The position numbers and the translations under genes were made by a program. From positions 153,011,269 through 153,075,268 of the forward strand of contig CAXKWD010000007.1 in the NCBI GenBank assembly GCA_964059195.1: a DNA stretch of 64,000 bases, read 5' to 3'. A model generated the notes under the pieces. It was not told the origin of the DNA. It saw only the letters and a list, made by a program, of their open reading frames with translations, and ran no database searches. Origin of the DNA: Ectobius pallidus. Taxonomy: Eukaryota; Arthropoda; Insecta; Blattodea; Ectobiidae. Below, one piece after another: positions 43,122-55,235 of this stretch (positions within the stretch are counted from its first letter, which is position 1; each line of letters begins with the position of its first letter).

Positions 43122-43909
43122 GAAAATGTAACAAGTTTATTAACAAGAAACTTTAAATCACAAAAATAGTTTTCCAAGTTATGCCACACATTTACATAAC
43201 CTCCTCACTTGGCCTACATATCAAAGTTTGCCTGTCACTTCTGTAATGACAATTCTACATTTTTTGTAAACTTGTAAATATGTCAGCAAAAATTAATGTT
43301 TCATAAATGATAGGTATCCTAAGATTTAACATATTTGTCAGACTTTTACCTGTAAACTCAAAAGTTTTGAGAAACAACAATATGTAAACTTGTCATACAA
43401 ATCTGCAAAATTGTCATGACATTTATGTAAAGTTGTCAGCTTTTATGAAAAACGTAATTGTCAAAATGTAAACTTGTAAAACAATTATATGTCACCTGTC
43501 ACCTGTAAAATTGTAACTTTTATGAAATAGGGCCCAGGTTGAAACAACTGAATAAGCACTTTTGTTTAAATTTCCATGGAGTCCATAATATGCACATTAT
43601 ATTATAAGCTATGTTATGTAATATAATATATTATCTAAGAGCCAAAACTTTTAATTGGGTAGAGGAAGTTATGCATATCACTTGGGATGGTAGATTTTAG
43701 CAACTAAAAAATAAAGATTTAGTATTTTAAATATAAAAGTTAGCCTTTTACAGCAAATTTAACATTAAAATTTAGCATTTTGTAGTGATTTGGAATAGGA
43801 GGCCATGGAATGAATAGGTTTGGCTTGATGTTGGCTCTCTTCTAAATATTACTTTAAATGGTTAAGTGCGCCTGTATGAAGAATAGTTTGTGATTCACTG
43901 TATTATTTT

Positions 43910-45889
43910 CAGGGGCGTATTCAGGGGGGGGGCTGAGGGGGCTGCAGCCCCCCCCGAAACGTTAAGGGTATATATACGTGAACAACCACAAAAAGATAAA
44001 AAAAATGCAGGTTCTAAAATATTAAACTTTTACAAGAAAATGAACTCAGAAGTGGACAAAAATTACAGGATCCTATAACAAGGCTTACTAGAACATAACT
44101 AGCAGATAAAAGTATAAAACATTTACCAAGTTTATTTTAAATTACACGTTTTATAGGAGCATGAAAAAAATTAATTCAGATGCACTCATCACTTCCTTAT
44201 AGGCATAACATTTTTCTGGTTTCTCTGACGCCTTTTATTTTTTTAATGCATATAATGAACATATTTTTCTACAAAGTAGACTACTTTTATACAGGTAAAG
44301 TTATTATTTTTAATGCAATTAATTTTTATATATCGCATATAAAATATCTTGAAATTTGATCAATATTTCATTACACATTTTCTTTAATTTTATACCTATG
44401 AGCATCATTGTAGTCTACTTTATGCATGTATGCATGTAAAATTAGTGTAAAAAATTTCAGCCTTCTATCTCTAATGGTTGTGGAGCTACCTAACAATATG
44501 TGTGTAAAATAAGAGTTACCGGGAAATTCAATTTTAAGTTAATAGTGAATTTCTCATTTGACATTTCTAAGGGCGTGGCTCAGAGCATGTAAACATATTT
44601 AAATGTCCATTCAAATGCCATAAATAATTTCTAAACCTACATGAACTATATATCAATGGATGCAGAAAATTCAGCACAATTTTTAGTGCTATAAACAAAA
44701 ACATAAATGTCAAAATAATTCACGTACATATACCCTTAAGTCATGCTAATATGTTGCACATAAGGGCCCTTGACTTATAAAAGATGAAATGCATTATTCT
44801 AACGTGTTCAGTATAATTTATTTTCGGGAGGGGCTAGAGTATAATTGTGTGTGATAATTAGGGCTCAGAGGTTGATGATATGTCATCTCTTTTCTGAGAC
44901 ATCACAGACAATGCAGGATGTAGTGTAAGTTCGTCTTCCGTCAAAACGAACAATAATACCTTACTCATATTTTGCATTTTATTTTCTACCAGTCATTTTT
45001 AGGAAATTTTCATTCGTTCGTTACATTTTTCCCTATTTTGTCTTCAGAATGAACTTTTCCAACATTGTAGACAAAGAAATCTCGTAATTCATTAATATAG
45101 TAAACATAATAAGGTTTGTTCGCAAAGCAAATCCGTGACTGCTTGAGAATTGGTTGTACTGCGCATGTCCAGTCTGTAACTTACCCGTGATTTGCACTTT
45201 GCGAACGGTTAGAAGAATTTGGAATCGATAGTTTCTGCGTTTAATCGATATGATATGCAAATAAAATATATATTTCCCTTTAACATGTTATACATGAAAT
45301 ATACATCGGCAATATAAACTATATTTTGGGAAACTTTTAAATATCTTCCATTATTCATACATATAAGTAGCCTATGCTTATAAATCTGGAGCAAGGATTT
45401 GGAGGGAGGAGTCAGGCGCGTGAAAATAGGTTACTGCGCATGTCTCTGATAACAATTCATGGTAGAGCCTGCAAATTTTTCTTATAGTACAGAAACTGTC
45501 CGTGAGAGCTTTGCGAACAGAAGATTGAAATCAGAATCACGGATTCTCGCTTTGCGAACGCGTGTGGAGAAAGAGCGCATGCGCGAACGATTTGTTCCTG
45601 GTTTCTGACTGCTTTGCGAACAAACCTATATTAAAGTAGTCAAATAACATACTTAAAATATTGTCCTTTGTTTATTATTATATTAATATGCTACTGTATA
45701 TTCCCTTTTGTAGATATATATTTAGAAATATTGTCATATTTTAAATTTTTCATGTCATATTTTCATAAATTTAAGGTAATTTATGGGTCTTTTTAGGCGT
45801 TTTTTTGATAATCAACTTCTGAACCCTAGTGACAGTAAAGTTAGGATTATCACAGCCCCTCCCGAAAATAAATCTTGGATACGCCCCTG
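43910..45889. mobile_element. hAT non-autonomous element
   Basis: Ends CAGGGGCGTATTCA / TTGGATACGCCCCTG with 8-bp duplication ATTATTTT at 43902-43909 and 45890-45897. It is about 1.98 kb without a transposase frame. It contains the nested element at 45112-45627. Confidence 0.88.
45112..45627. mobile_element. Nested MITE with TTTGCGAAC repeats
   Basis: Ends AGGTTTGTTCGCAAAGC / GCTTTGCGAACAAACCT form a perfect 17-bp inverted repeat with ATA outside each end. Further TTTGCGAAC copies lie at about 45199, 45511, 45551 and 45612. Two ACTGCGCATGTC phrases also occur. Superfamily unresolved. Confidence 0.75.
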
Positions 45890-46047
45890 ATTATTTTGCA
45901 TGAGAGAAGAGGTTCATGTATTAGTTTCCCTAAATAATTGTCTTAATAATCGTTAATTATGGACTTTGTTTCAAACTATAAAGTTTGTTTATTTCTGCAT
46001 AGCAACACATTAGGCTTAATGCTTCCATTGTGTACATATTGATGTGA

Positions 46048-49000
46048 GTGGCTGTGAAATTTATAATGGGTTCTGCTGATTCTGGACAACCCTCTACATC
46101 ATTAACCAACCCAGAGAATTTAGTTGACTGTGTTTTATGTGGACTAAAATTTACGAAGCGTGGAATCAATATCCATATTGCAAGAAGTCATGGATCTTCA
46201 CAAAATTCATCAGTCACAGATATTGGTGAGTTAACTGCATCTTCTGCACCAGCCATCAGTAGATCTACTGTGACAGAAGGCCACAGTTGTCCATTATGTG
46301 GTCTTTGTTTTAATACATCACGAGGACTTATCATACATAAATCCAAGAGACATGTTGAATCGTCCAATAAAGAAAAAATAGAAAGGATTCTAAGAAGCAG
46401 CTCTCAAGACAATCAAGATAATACACGTGTAGGAAGTCAAAAGATACTTAAAAATGCTATAACAAAAGACGTGCAGAAGGATATCTCCTTTTGGCATAAG
46501 ACATTTGAAGATATTCATAATAATATTAAAATGTTTGATTCTACCATCTTTGAAGATAAGATGAATAGTTTTCTGACTTTTCTGTATGAAGCTAATTCAA
46601 TATTACCAGGTCCTGAACATCCTGCCACCCGATATTATCGATTGCGAAGAGAGGGAAAGAAAAATAATGTATATCATCAAAAGATTTCTTCTAATCCTCA
46701 GAGATCATCCAAAGCTCATAGAATGAGAAATATGAATAGGTATGAGTATGAAGTTGCTCAGTTCAACTATTATAACAGAAGGAAAGCTGTTGTACGAAAG
46801 ATTATGAATTCTGACAATCCAAAGCAATGTCCCCTTAAACTGGATCAAATTGAAGATAATTTTCAACACATGTTTGGGTCCTCCAACAACAATGTCAGAG
46901 AAATATATCCCCAACATGAACCACGAGAAAATGTTTTTGAAGTTTCTCTAAACAGTATCAAAAAAGCAATAAAAGGTATGTCATTAGACACCTCGTCTGG
47001 ACCAGATCGAATACTAATGAGAACTATTAAAGAATTAGACATTTCTGATGTCTTGAGAATAATTATTAATATAATGCTAGTCACTTCCTATGTACCAAAA
47101 AAATTAAAACATGGTAGAACAATACTGATATATAAAGGAAAGGGCGATGTAAATAATGTTTCCTCTTGGCGGCCAATAACAATCTATTCTGTAATCAGAA
47201 GAATAATAGAACGAGTTTTGGACAAAGAGTTGAGAAATCAAATTGAGTTGAACTACAATCAACGTGGATTTGTTTCCAATTTATCAGGATGTCATATAAA
47301 TTCCAGACTTGTTGCAGGTTGTTTAAATGATGCAAAATTGAACACAAAAGATTGTGTAGTTGCATTTTTGGACATTTCCCATGCTTTTGACCGTATTGGT
47401 CATGCACATATCAATAACTGTCTTGCAGCATATGGAGTATCTTCCGATCTTCATAACCTAATAATTTCCTTGCTCACAGACAACTTTATTCAAGTGGAGG
47501 CTGGAAGTCAAAGAACTAAAAGGATCCCAGTTCACTGTGGGGTACCACAAGGAGGTCCCCTTTCTCCTGTACTGTTCAATCTTGCGATTGATTTCATATA
47601 CAATGACATCTGTGATAAAAAATTTTCAGGAAAACATGGTTATTATTTAAATAATGATATTGAACCTCTTTGTTTGACTGGGTTTGCAGATGATCAAGTG
47701 GTAACTAGCTGCAGCATTGACTCAGCTATTCGAATAATTGATGCTACTGAAAACCTTTTGACCTCGATTGGGTTAGAAATTAATGCTAACAAAAGTTCAG
47801 CGATTTTTATTAACAATGGAAAACTTTTACAACAAGATCTTCATTTGGGTTCAGGAGAATTAATTTCATCTATAACAGAACATGAAAATATTAAGTATTT
47901 GGGCTGTAGCTTTAATAATGAGCTTCTGCTTAATAAAGACGCACTAATGCCATTTCAACAAAATTTAGAAAAACTATCCAAGTCTCCTTTACTGAAAGCC
48001 AATCAGAAGTTGAACATAATTAACCAATACATTTTTCCTTCTCTAATTTACCCTCTTCAGACGGCACCCTTGACTAAAATCCCATTATACATTCTTGATG
48101 GTCTAGATGTTATAATAAGACGAACTGTGAAGGAAATTGTTGGTCTTCCTAATAGAGCAGCCAATGCTATGTTATATGCACCACGGAACTTACGTGGGCT
48201 TGGACTAATTAACAGTAAATGGGAAGCTCCATTGCAACATTTATCTGTTGCTCACAAACTTTCAAATTGTGAAGATCCACGTTTCCTTGAAGTTTTTAAC
48301 TACGAACAAGAAGTTAGAGATAGCCTTGCTCGCTTAGACCTGCCAATGGAAATAACAAATGGCCATAAAAGTTCTAGACAACTTAGAAAGTTAATGCGCC
48401 TTAAGTCTTTTGGTGAATGGTCATCTATGCCTTGGCAAGGTATCGGAGTGTCACATTTTAAAGAGTATCCTGTTGCTAACAATTTCATGGTGGAAAAGAT
48501 GCATCTAACATCATCTGAATGGACAGCCATGCTGAAACTGAATGTTAATTATGCGAACCTACGAGGAGTCCCTGGTAATGATTGTGCTATTAATGGATCA
48601 TCCCTTTGCAGAAGGTGTGCAAAGGAGTCAGAAACACCGAGTCACGTACTCGGATCATGTCCATTTAATTCACTGATTGTTAATAAGAGACATCATAGGG
48701 TGAAACACTCATTGTCCGGCCTCCTGACAAATAAAGGATATGAATGCTTTGAGGAAGTGCATGCTGTAGATGGATTAGGATCTAATCGCTTCATAGATAT
48801 TATAGCATTCAAAAAAGGGGCTAAAACAGCTTATATCCTAGATCCTACTATTCGTTATGAATCTAACGACGATGATCAAGCCGAAAATGTTGACATGGAG
48901 AAAAAGAGCATCTATGAGAGCTGCATTCCATTTCTTAAAGAAAAATATCACGCAAGATTTGGTGGCTGTCATTTTTCAGTACATGGTCTTTTGTTTGGTT

Positions 49001-49140
49001 CCAGAGGTACGATCTATCGCTCTGTTGCACAACAACTGCAAAAACTAGGGATAACCAAAGAAGAAACAAAACACCTTACCGAAAGCATAATTGTTGATTC
49101 AATATCAATCTTGAATCACCATATTTACTTCCAAAAGTAA
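46048..49140 (+). CDS. R2-like retrotransposon ORF (zinc fingers, RT, RLE)
   Basis: An unbroken 1030-residue frame. The N-terminus has two C2H2 fingers (C28-C31-H43-H48 and C81-C84-H97-H102) used for DNA binding. A reverse transcriptase follows: DTSSGPDRILMR, ILIYKGKGDVNNVSSWRPIT, VVAFLDISHAFDRIG, CGVPQGGPLSPVLFNLAIDF and FADDQVV (546-549). The C-terminus has a CCHC knuckle (C854-C857-H866-C871) and a restriction-like endonuclease core (RFIDIIAF with D917, and AYILDPTIRYE with D932). This order defines R2-group LINEs with target-primed reverse transcription. A second in-frame Met (46066) is possible. No 28S rRNA gene sequence flanks it. Element ends are not defined; a CTTCTTCT tract near 49300 may mark the 3' end. 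Confidence 0.85.
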   Translation: MAVKFIMGSADSGQPSTSLTNPENLVDCVLCGLKFTKRGINIHIARSHGSSQNSSVTDIGELTASSAPAISRSTVTEGHSCPLCGLCFNTSRGLIIHKSKRHVESSNKEKIERILRSSSQDNQDNTRVGSQKILKNAITKDVQKDISFWHKTFEDIHNNIKMFDSTIFEDKMNSFLTFLYEANSILPGPEHPATRYYRLRREGKKNNVYHQKISSNPQRSSKAHRMRNMNRYEYEVAQFNYYNRRKAVVRKIMNSDNPKQCPLKLDQIEDNFQHMFGSSNNNVREIYPQHEPRENVFEVSLNSIKKAIKGMSLDTSSGPDRILMRTIKELDISDVLRIIINIMLVTSYVPKKLKHGRTILIYKGKGDVNNVSSWRPITIYSVIRRIIERVLDKELRNQIELNYNQRGFVSNLSGCHINSRLVAGCLNDAKLNTKDCVVAFLDISHAFDRIGHAHINNCLAAYGVSSDLHNLIISLLTDNFIQVEAGSQRTKRIPVHCGVPQGGPLSPVLFNLAIDFIYNDICDKKFSGKHGYYLNNDIEPLCLTGFADDQVVTSCSIDSAIRIIDATENLLTSIGLEINANKSSAIFINNGKLLQQDLHLGSGELISSITEHENIKYLGCSFNNELLLNKDALMPFQQNLEKLSKSPLLKANQKLNIINQYIFPSLIYPLQTAPLTKIPLYILDGLDVIIRRTVKEIVGLPNRAANAMLYAPRNLRGLGLINSKWEAPLQHLSVAHKLSNCEDPRFLEVFNYEQEVRDSLARLDLPMEITNGHKSSRQLRKLMRLKSFGEWSSMPWQGIGVSHFKEYPVANNFMVEKMHLTSSEWTAMLKLNVNYANLRGVPGNDCAINGSSLCRRCAKESETPSHVLGSCPFNSLIVNKRHHRVKHSLSGLLTNKGYECFEEVHAVDGLGSNRFIDIIAFKKGAKTAYILDPTIRYESNDDDQAENVDMEKKSIYESCIPFLKEKYHARFGGCHFSVHGLLFGSRGTIYRSVAQQLQKLGITKEETKHLTESIIVDSISILNHHIYFQK

Positions 49141-50158
49141 AAGTGAGCTTCTGCTTAGAAGAATAATGTAAAACTGCATATATTTATGTACGCCATGTAC
49201 TTAATAATTGTCTTGTCAGATGGAATTGTTAAGCTGTGTCTTAATGGCAACTTGCATAGAGGCAAGCAGCTTCATTTATGTTTATAATAAATGATTTTCT
49301 TCTTCTAGAAAAATGGTTTTACAAGTGCATTATCAAGTGCATTTTATTGATTTTCCAGTTACAACAATAATTTCAAGCGTATAAGTAGGTACAAAACAAT
49401 GTAAACTTGTAGTGAAATTGTGAATACTAAAACACACGTCAAAATATATGCACTGCTCAACGTGTATTTGCCTTTATAATCAGCATTCAGCACACACATT
49501 AAAATTTTAACATTGAAGAAATTTTTCTTTTAATCTGTAACCTGTTTCGGCTATCTGTGACAATTAAATTGTATTATCTAAAAAAGCGTTCTACATCCAT
49601 GCTATTGGCAGGTGACCAGATCACCTGAATAGCTGTATTGGCAAAGAGTGGAAATTTCATTTGCATTGCTAACAAAATTTGCAGTCAGTCGACCTATTAA
49701 TTGTCTTTTATACTGGTTATAAAATGTTTGTGAAATTAATCATAACCCCATAAGAAACTTAGGCCTAATACGGAATATGAAATTCTTCTCTTCATATTGA
49801 ACACTGTCTTAAGAATTATGTTACTCATCTGACCAGCCACTGTTGAATTAAAGAGCTCACTAACAGCTTCATAAAATTGATTTGTTTCATTTCCTGTCAT
49901 ATTATTTACATAAATGACCCTTATAATGTAATTTCACACTTATTAAGCAGAAATACGTACATTTTGCATTTTATCGCGAATTGAAAAAACACAATAATAG
50001 ATTTCACGTGTTTCAAAACCAAAATATTACTTATTTTGACAGCATTTGGGACACTAGCATTTATCCCGATTGCGAAAATCTACCATCCCTATGTATCACA
50101 TCAGATTTGTTTTATTCGGATTCAGGGGATCTTAGAAAATGTAATAATCCTGAAAACT
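49141..50158 (+). other. R2-like element 3' flank and intronic DNA
   Basis: Probably the element's 3' UTR up to about 49310 (ends AATAAATGATTTTCTTCTTC), then AT-rich intron without recognisable genes or paired repeats. Confidence 0.4.
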
Positions 50159-50803
50159 AGGGTTGCTACTGTATATGCCCAGTTTTTCCCGGACATGTCC
50201 TCTTTTTTAGGGTTATAATTTCTGTCTGGGTGGAAATTTTAATTTCTGAAAATGTCCGGGTTTTCTGAATGGATGCCATTATCAGACTATAAATTCAATG
50301 ACTTCTTTTTTTACATGAGCCAACAGTTCTCGAGCCTAACGAGCCGAGCACAGCATATTGCTAGTTCAATATAATTAAAAGCATTTCACTTGTGAGGAAT
50401 TCCATGCCTATGTCTTAAGTAAGAAACCTTTGCTGAACAAGATAAGACCTACAGAGAAATACGCTTGGTCCAACGAAGGTCAAAGTGCAACTGTAGTTCC
50501 ACTTTTACTTACAGTTGCATGTAGAGTAGGCCTACTGAATGTATTGAAACATAGTATTTTATTCTTTAGTCTTTTGAGTCAACATACCAGTACTTGAATA
50601 TTATAATTACTTGTTAAATGTAAACTAAATCAGTTCAGTTACATAATTATATATAATTGAAAATTTGAATGCTGTTACCAACACATTATATTTTCTTTGC
50701 TCTATGAATAATAAGGGCTATAAAATAACCTCATTTAGTTATTGTGTAGATAGGTATCGACAAATGTGTCCTCTTTTTTACTCTTGGAAATATGGCAACC
50801 CTA
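50159..50803. mobile_element. hAT non-autonomous element
   Basis: Ends AGGGTTGCTA and TGGCAACCCTA, flanked by TGAAAACT at 50151-50158 and 50804-50811. Inside, GACATGTCCTCTTTTTTA and AATGTGTCCTCTTTTTTA recur near the ends. Confidence 0.8.
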
Positions 50804-50918
50804 TGAAAACTTAAAAACAAACTCAATACTTCCCACCTATAGCACAAGTAGAGAAAGTAAATGATATAATTTAATAATTCCACAACAAAAACTGCAGGAT
50901 ACTGTTATTAGTGATTAC

Positions 50919-51970
50919 TAGGGTTCAGATGTTTATGACCTAAAAACGTGAAAAATATTACTAAAAATATGCCCTTAAAAATAGCTAAATTGACCTCTAA
51001 ATCCATACTTAATAAAAGTAAAGTATTTTAAAAAAATTAATGTTTCAATCAAAAACGTTTCAAGACATGAAATTCTTACATCACATGAATTCAATCAGGT
51101 ACAGTAATCAGTTTTAACAATTTTGGTGATTTAAAGTTTTTTAAGGATTTGCTCCTGTTTGCTCGTTTCATCAGCTCCAAACACTTGTAATATTTTGAAG
51201 ACCTTGCGTGTCCGTATAAAATATGAACAATTGGATTAATTTTAAAGTTTAAGTTACTATTAATTTGGCATAAACGTTATGAAATAAATTTCAAATTTAA
51301 CTCTACCGTGTAGGCAAACCCCTATCCATTGACACGCAACCCGCAAACTTCTGTCAACTTACACATAGTTCGAAAAGAACGGGTAGATGGAGACACAAAC
51401 AGACAATAAGTGCAGTGGTGGTTGCTCATTCTTAGGGAAACACTAATTTCACGTAATAATGTACACTACAAGAAACAAATAATACAAACAATTTTGTATT
51501 TTTAATTATTCTTTTACGTGTGCAATTATTTCATTATACGAAGGCTTAGAATGTGTCATAACGCCTTTCAATCGGAACTGTGTCGCGACCCGTCACTGCT
51601 TGCAAAGAGATTATGACTCGTTCATGGGGATAATCCACCAGGTACACCGAATGTCCGCAATGCCATCTTGTGTGTTATGCGGGAAGGTGAAGAACCAAAA
51701 GTGGTTCGCGAACCAGTAAATGCCCATGTATGGTGTAGTACATACACTGTATAGCCTAATTATGCTCTTTTACCAAATGTATAACTGAAATATGACGTTA
51801 AATTACAAATATGGCCAAAATATGACCAAGTCCACAAAAAAGACCAAAACATGACTTGATATGCAAAATAAAAACGGTCCGATTAGTGTTCTATTCATGT
51901 TTAATTAGAGTTTGCGGCGAGAACAGAGGCCAGGATAAAAGTATGACAAGTCATAAACATCCAAACCCTA
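50919..51970. mobile_element. hAT non-autonomous element
   Basis: Ends TAGGGTTCAGATGTTTATGA and TCATAAACATCCAAACCCTA. Flanks GTGATTAC and GTCATTAC agree at 7 of 8. It is about 1.05 kb with AAATATG/ATGACC phrases repeated. No transposase frame. Confidence 0.75.
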
Positions 51971-52867
51971 GTCATTACAATATTTGTTTACAATTATTAC
52001 AGAATATGGCCTTATACCACGTCAATTATTAAAATATTTGTTTGGCCAACGTCCAACTGTATAATGTCCACAATAACTTCATATGTGGAAAAATCCTGTT
52101 GTTAATTCTGAAAGCAACAACAATCTTATTGTGACTGGGAAGTCACAAAAATATGTGTGAGACTTGCATGACTTTCTCTACGCTAAACTTGTGATTTTTC
52201 ATTTTTCATTCCTGACCTAACTTACAACTAGTAGCCATTTAAAAGGAATGACATTCAGTGTTGTGATCAAGACAAAAAATACATGAATAGCTGCCCTTCA
52301 AACATTAACAGTGAATATTCAAGCAAAATTGTTAGAACAATTTTCAATTGAAAAAAGCAAAAAAAAAAAAAAGCAAGAAGAAAAAAAAAATGGTAGTAAT
52401 GGTAACAGCAGGAAGTTATCACATTTCCATCAACATAGGCTATACACATACAGTCAACCTTCGATATAAAGACAGTGCCACCCTTGCACTGTGCCAATAA
52501 ATGCAAGTGAATGGATCTTCTATCATATAAAATACATAAGAAACCTCATTACTGTGGCAATTCATTTATTGCCAGTGAATATAAAAAATGTTTTTACAAA
52601 ATATAGCTTGCAGTGATTTTTTTTTCAGTTGCAGAATTCTTTTTAAACCGGCATGAATGTTAGGAAGATTATTTTACAAACATACTGTACTGTTTTTCCA
52701 AGAAGTGAGTGTTCCCCTGCCACTAACTGTAAATGTAGTGCGGTAGAATGAGGAAGCTATGTTAAGAAGTCGGATAGCAGCCTGTTTGAGGGTGGAGCAG
52801 GTAGAAAGAGCCCTTCATACAATTAGACATTCCAAACTTTCAGTTCATTACACTACACCACAGTTAC

Positions 52868-53534
52868 CATATTTTACGGACCATAAGATGCACTTTTTAC
52901 CTTGAAATCAGAGCCTTTAATTTGGGTGGATCTAATGGTCCAAAGTACACTAAAAAATAAAAATTAAGGTAAATATCAATTGCCGGAATACCATAGTTGA
53001 ACAAGGTATTATAAACGATAACATAGTTACAAATTTTGGCACAGACTGTACATCAGTGCACTTGTCACAATCGTAAAATGAGGGTAGCTGGAAGCCAGGT
53101 ATAGCCTACAATGCAAAAAAAAAAAAGGAATGTTGAGTTCTTTGATATGAATGGAGTTGTCTCTGCCGGGTGGTTTAAACGAAGGCAATGACCTCTAAAC
53201 AGCCTTGTCCTGTTACACTTACCGTATGTTGAATTAAGGGTTAGAAGGTGTAAATGTATTTTCAGTCTTTAATGAGAAATCACTTCAGTTGTTAAAATTT
53301 ACGCGATGCAACCTGTACAGAAGAGGTTTTCGTACAACGCAGGTTTTAAGTTAGAAATGATTTACATTGCTTCCATTGTACAAGGTTATAATTTGTTTAT
53401 GCAATGAAGTATATTATTCCCTTTAAATTCTTTTAGTTTAGAATCACATTCTATTTCTTTACATTTAAATTTCCATCCTAAAATCAAGGTGTGTCTTATG
53501 GTCCGGAGCGTCTTATGGTCCGTAAAATACAGTA
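52868..53534. mobile_element. MITE with ATTTTACGGACCATAAGA ends
   Basis: Left end TACCATATTTTACGGACCAT and right end ATGGTCCGTAAAATACAGTA are inverted repeats. An extra CTTATGGTCCGGAGCGTCTT lies inside the right end. It is about 670 bp. Confidence 0.7.
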
Positions 53535-53756
53535 CTCAACTACAGTTAATCACATACATGGACCCACATGATTTTGAACCCCATTGTGTACTATAGCACT
53601 GGACATAACAGTAATAAATTGAGTTACTGTACAGTATTTTATTCAGTTCTCTGTTTGCCTTTTATTAAGTGCCAGTATGGTACTTTATGATATTGTGTGG
53701 GGGACGAAAAAATGTCTGTCCGTCTGTCTGTCCATCTGTCCGTGCGTCTGTACGCA

Positions 53757-54205
53757 CCATAACTCAAGTACGCTTTTTCGCATTTTCATGAAACTTGGTA
53801 TAAACATTCATAATGTCAATGGGAAGAACCCTATTGTTATTGAACCAAATCGGTTCACCGGTACCGGAGTAATGCCCAATTTAGTGCCTATTTTAATAGT
53901 ATTATATTAGAAAGGCACCATAACTGAAATATGCTGTATCGGATTTCCATGAAACTTGGTATACTCATTTATGATGTTCATGAGAAGTGCCCTATTGAAT
54001 TTGAACCTAATCTGTTGACCGGTACCGGAGTAAACCCCAATTTAGTGTCTACTTTAAAGGCGCAATAACTCAAATACGCTTTATCGTATATTTATGAAAC
54101 TTCGTATACGCATTTATAATGTCCATGGGAAGACGTCTATTTATAATGGATAAAATCGGTTGACCTGTTTCGGAGTAATGCTCAATTTAGTGCCTATTTT
54201 ATGGT
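53757..54205 (+). repeat. Three tandem units of ~155 bp
   Basis: Each unit has CATAACTCAARTACGCTTT-like, TTTCATGAAACTTGGTATA, AATGTC-ATGGGAAG, ACCGGTACCGGAGTAATGCC and AATTTAGTGCCTA. It is preceded by TCTGTCCGTCTGTCTGTCCA. The second and third units diverge from the first at many positions. Confidence 0.8.
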
Positions 54206-54375
54206 AATATACGTATTCGAAAGAATTTATAAAAAAAATGAAAATCAGTTATCTTGACAACACTGCCTATTGTTTTACTGTGATCTCATAAGGCCTTGGA
54301 AATTAAAATACAGGTAGCTATGACAAAAAACAATATTGATTTACATGCGCTTATCCAACTAGACCGTTAAAATGA

Positions 54376-54480
54376 CCCCGGTGGCCGAGATGGTAACGCT
54401 TTGGCCTCACATTCTGGAGTCCATGGTTCAAAACCTGAAACCGGCCAATTTGAATTTTTTTGGTATTTTTATGTGAGTGT
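54376..54480 (+). repeat. tRNA-derived SINE (family 2) head
   Basis: GGCCGAGATGGTAACGCTTT and GTCCATGGTTCAAAACCTGA ending CCGGCCAATTTGAA parallel the minus-strand copy at 14842-14926. Confidence 0.6.
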
Positions 54481-55080
54481 GCGATTGTCATGATATCACA
54501 AATCTGTACAGTTCAGGTGATGCTGGAAGATTTTAATCTCATTTAAAAAAACTAGACCTTTGTTCTTCCGTAATCCCTGCTTAATGAATAAATCTGGAGC
54601 TTAACTTGGAAATCAATTTAAAAAATCGTATTCTGCATATCATAATAAATTGCAGTCATAACTGATTAAACAAAAACATACTGGCACTTTGTTACATCAG
54701 TTTACCTGATTTTATTTAATTTTTCTTTCACAATACAGTACAGTATTATGGGATTTTCATTTTAAAAATTAAATTTTGTTTTAGTGCCACCCTCACTTTG
54801 TGCCACTAAATATTAGAGAACGGATGGTGACATTATATCAGGGGTTGAATGCACACACAAAAAAAACTAGTTGCATGGGTTTTAAGCCGTACATGCTGTT
54901 TGCTGTTCTGAACATCCTATTTTGTCTTATACAACCTATCAGTCTTTTATCATGAGTGATTACGAGTTGATCAATAAACTTATCTGATGGAACTCGTAAT
55001 CTTGAGTGGGATTTGCTAATACATTTCCATGAACATAATGTATGAGATTATATGAATAACAATTACTTCCTTGTTTGTGT

Positions 55081-55235
55081 CAGCCTGAGTGGCACAGTTA
55101 GTATCACGCTGACTTTATGTGCCCAAGGTTTGCTCCCGACCCAGGTCGATGGCAATGTGTGCATAAATGTGACAGGCCCTGTCAGTAGATTTACAGGCAT
55201 GTAAAAGGACTCCTATGGTACAAAATTCCTATGCA
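55081..55235 (+). repeat. tRNA-derived SINE (family 4), truncated
   Basis: CAGCCTGAGTGGCACAGTTA, GGTTTGCTCCCGACCCAGGT, ATGTGACAGGCCCTGTCAGT and GTAGATTTACAGGCATGTAA follow the order of a SINE widespread in insects. The 3' part is missing. Confidence 0.65.

Larger units (their letters stand above)
36438..43534. mobile_element. Complete PIF/Harbinger transposon
   Basis: Inverted ends GGCCCTATTTCATAAA / TTTATGAAATAGGGCC are flanked by CAG (36435-36437, 43535-43537), a 3-bp duplication as expected for the superfamily. Both encoded proteins are intact and converge: a Myb/SANT-like protein (plus) and a DDE transposase (minus). Subterminal TTGTCA/TGACAA repeats are abundant at both ends. Without nested insertions (36519-38050, 38158-38414) the element is about 5.3 kb. 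It looks potentially autonomous. Confidence 0.88.
52453..54850. mobile_element. Possible pogo-like element with nested repeats
   Basis: GTCAACCTTCGATATAAAGA with GTGCCACCCTTGCACTGTGC (left) mirrors ATTATATCAGGGGTTGAATG with GTGCCACCCTCACTTTGTGC nearby (right). About 2.4 kb, holding the inverted-repeat element at 52868, the triple repeat at 53757 and a SINE at 54376. No transposase was read. Confidence 0.4.

Noticed and set aside
46048..46400. Host zinc-finger gene
   Set aside because: The two C2H2 fingers are in frame with a reverse transcriptase and RLE, so they belong to the retrotransposon.
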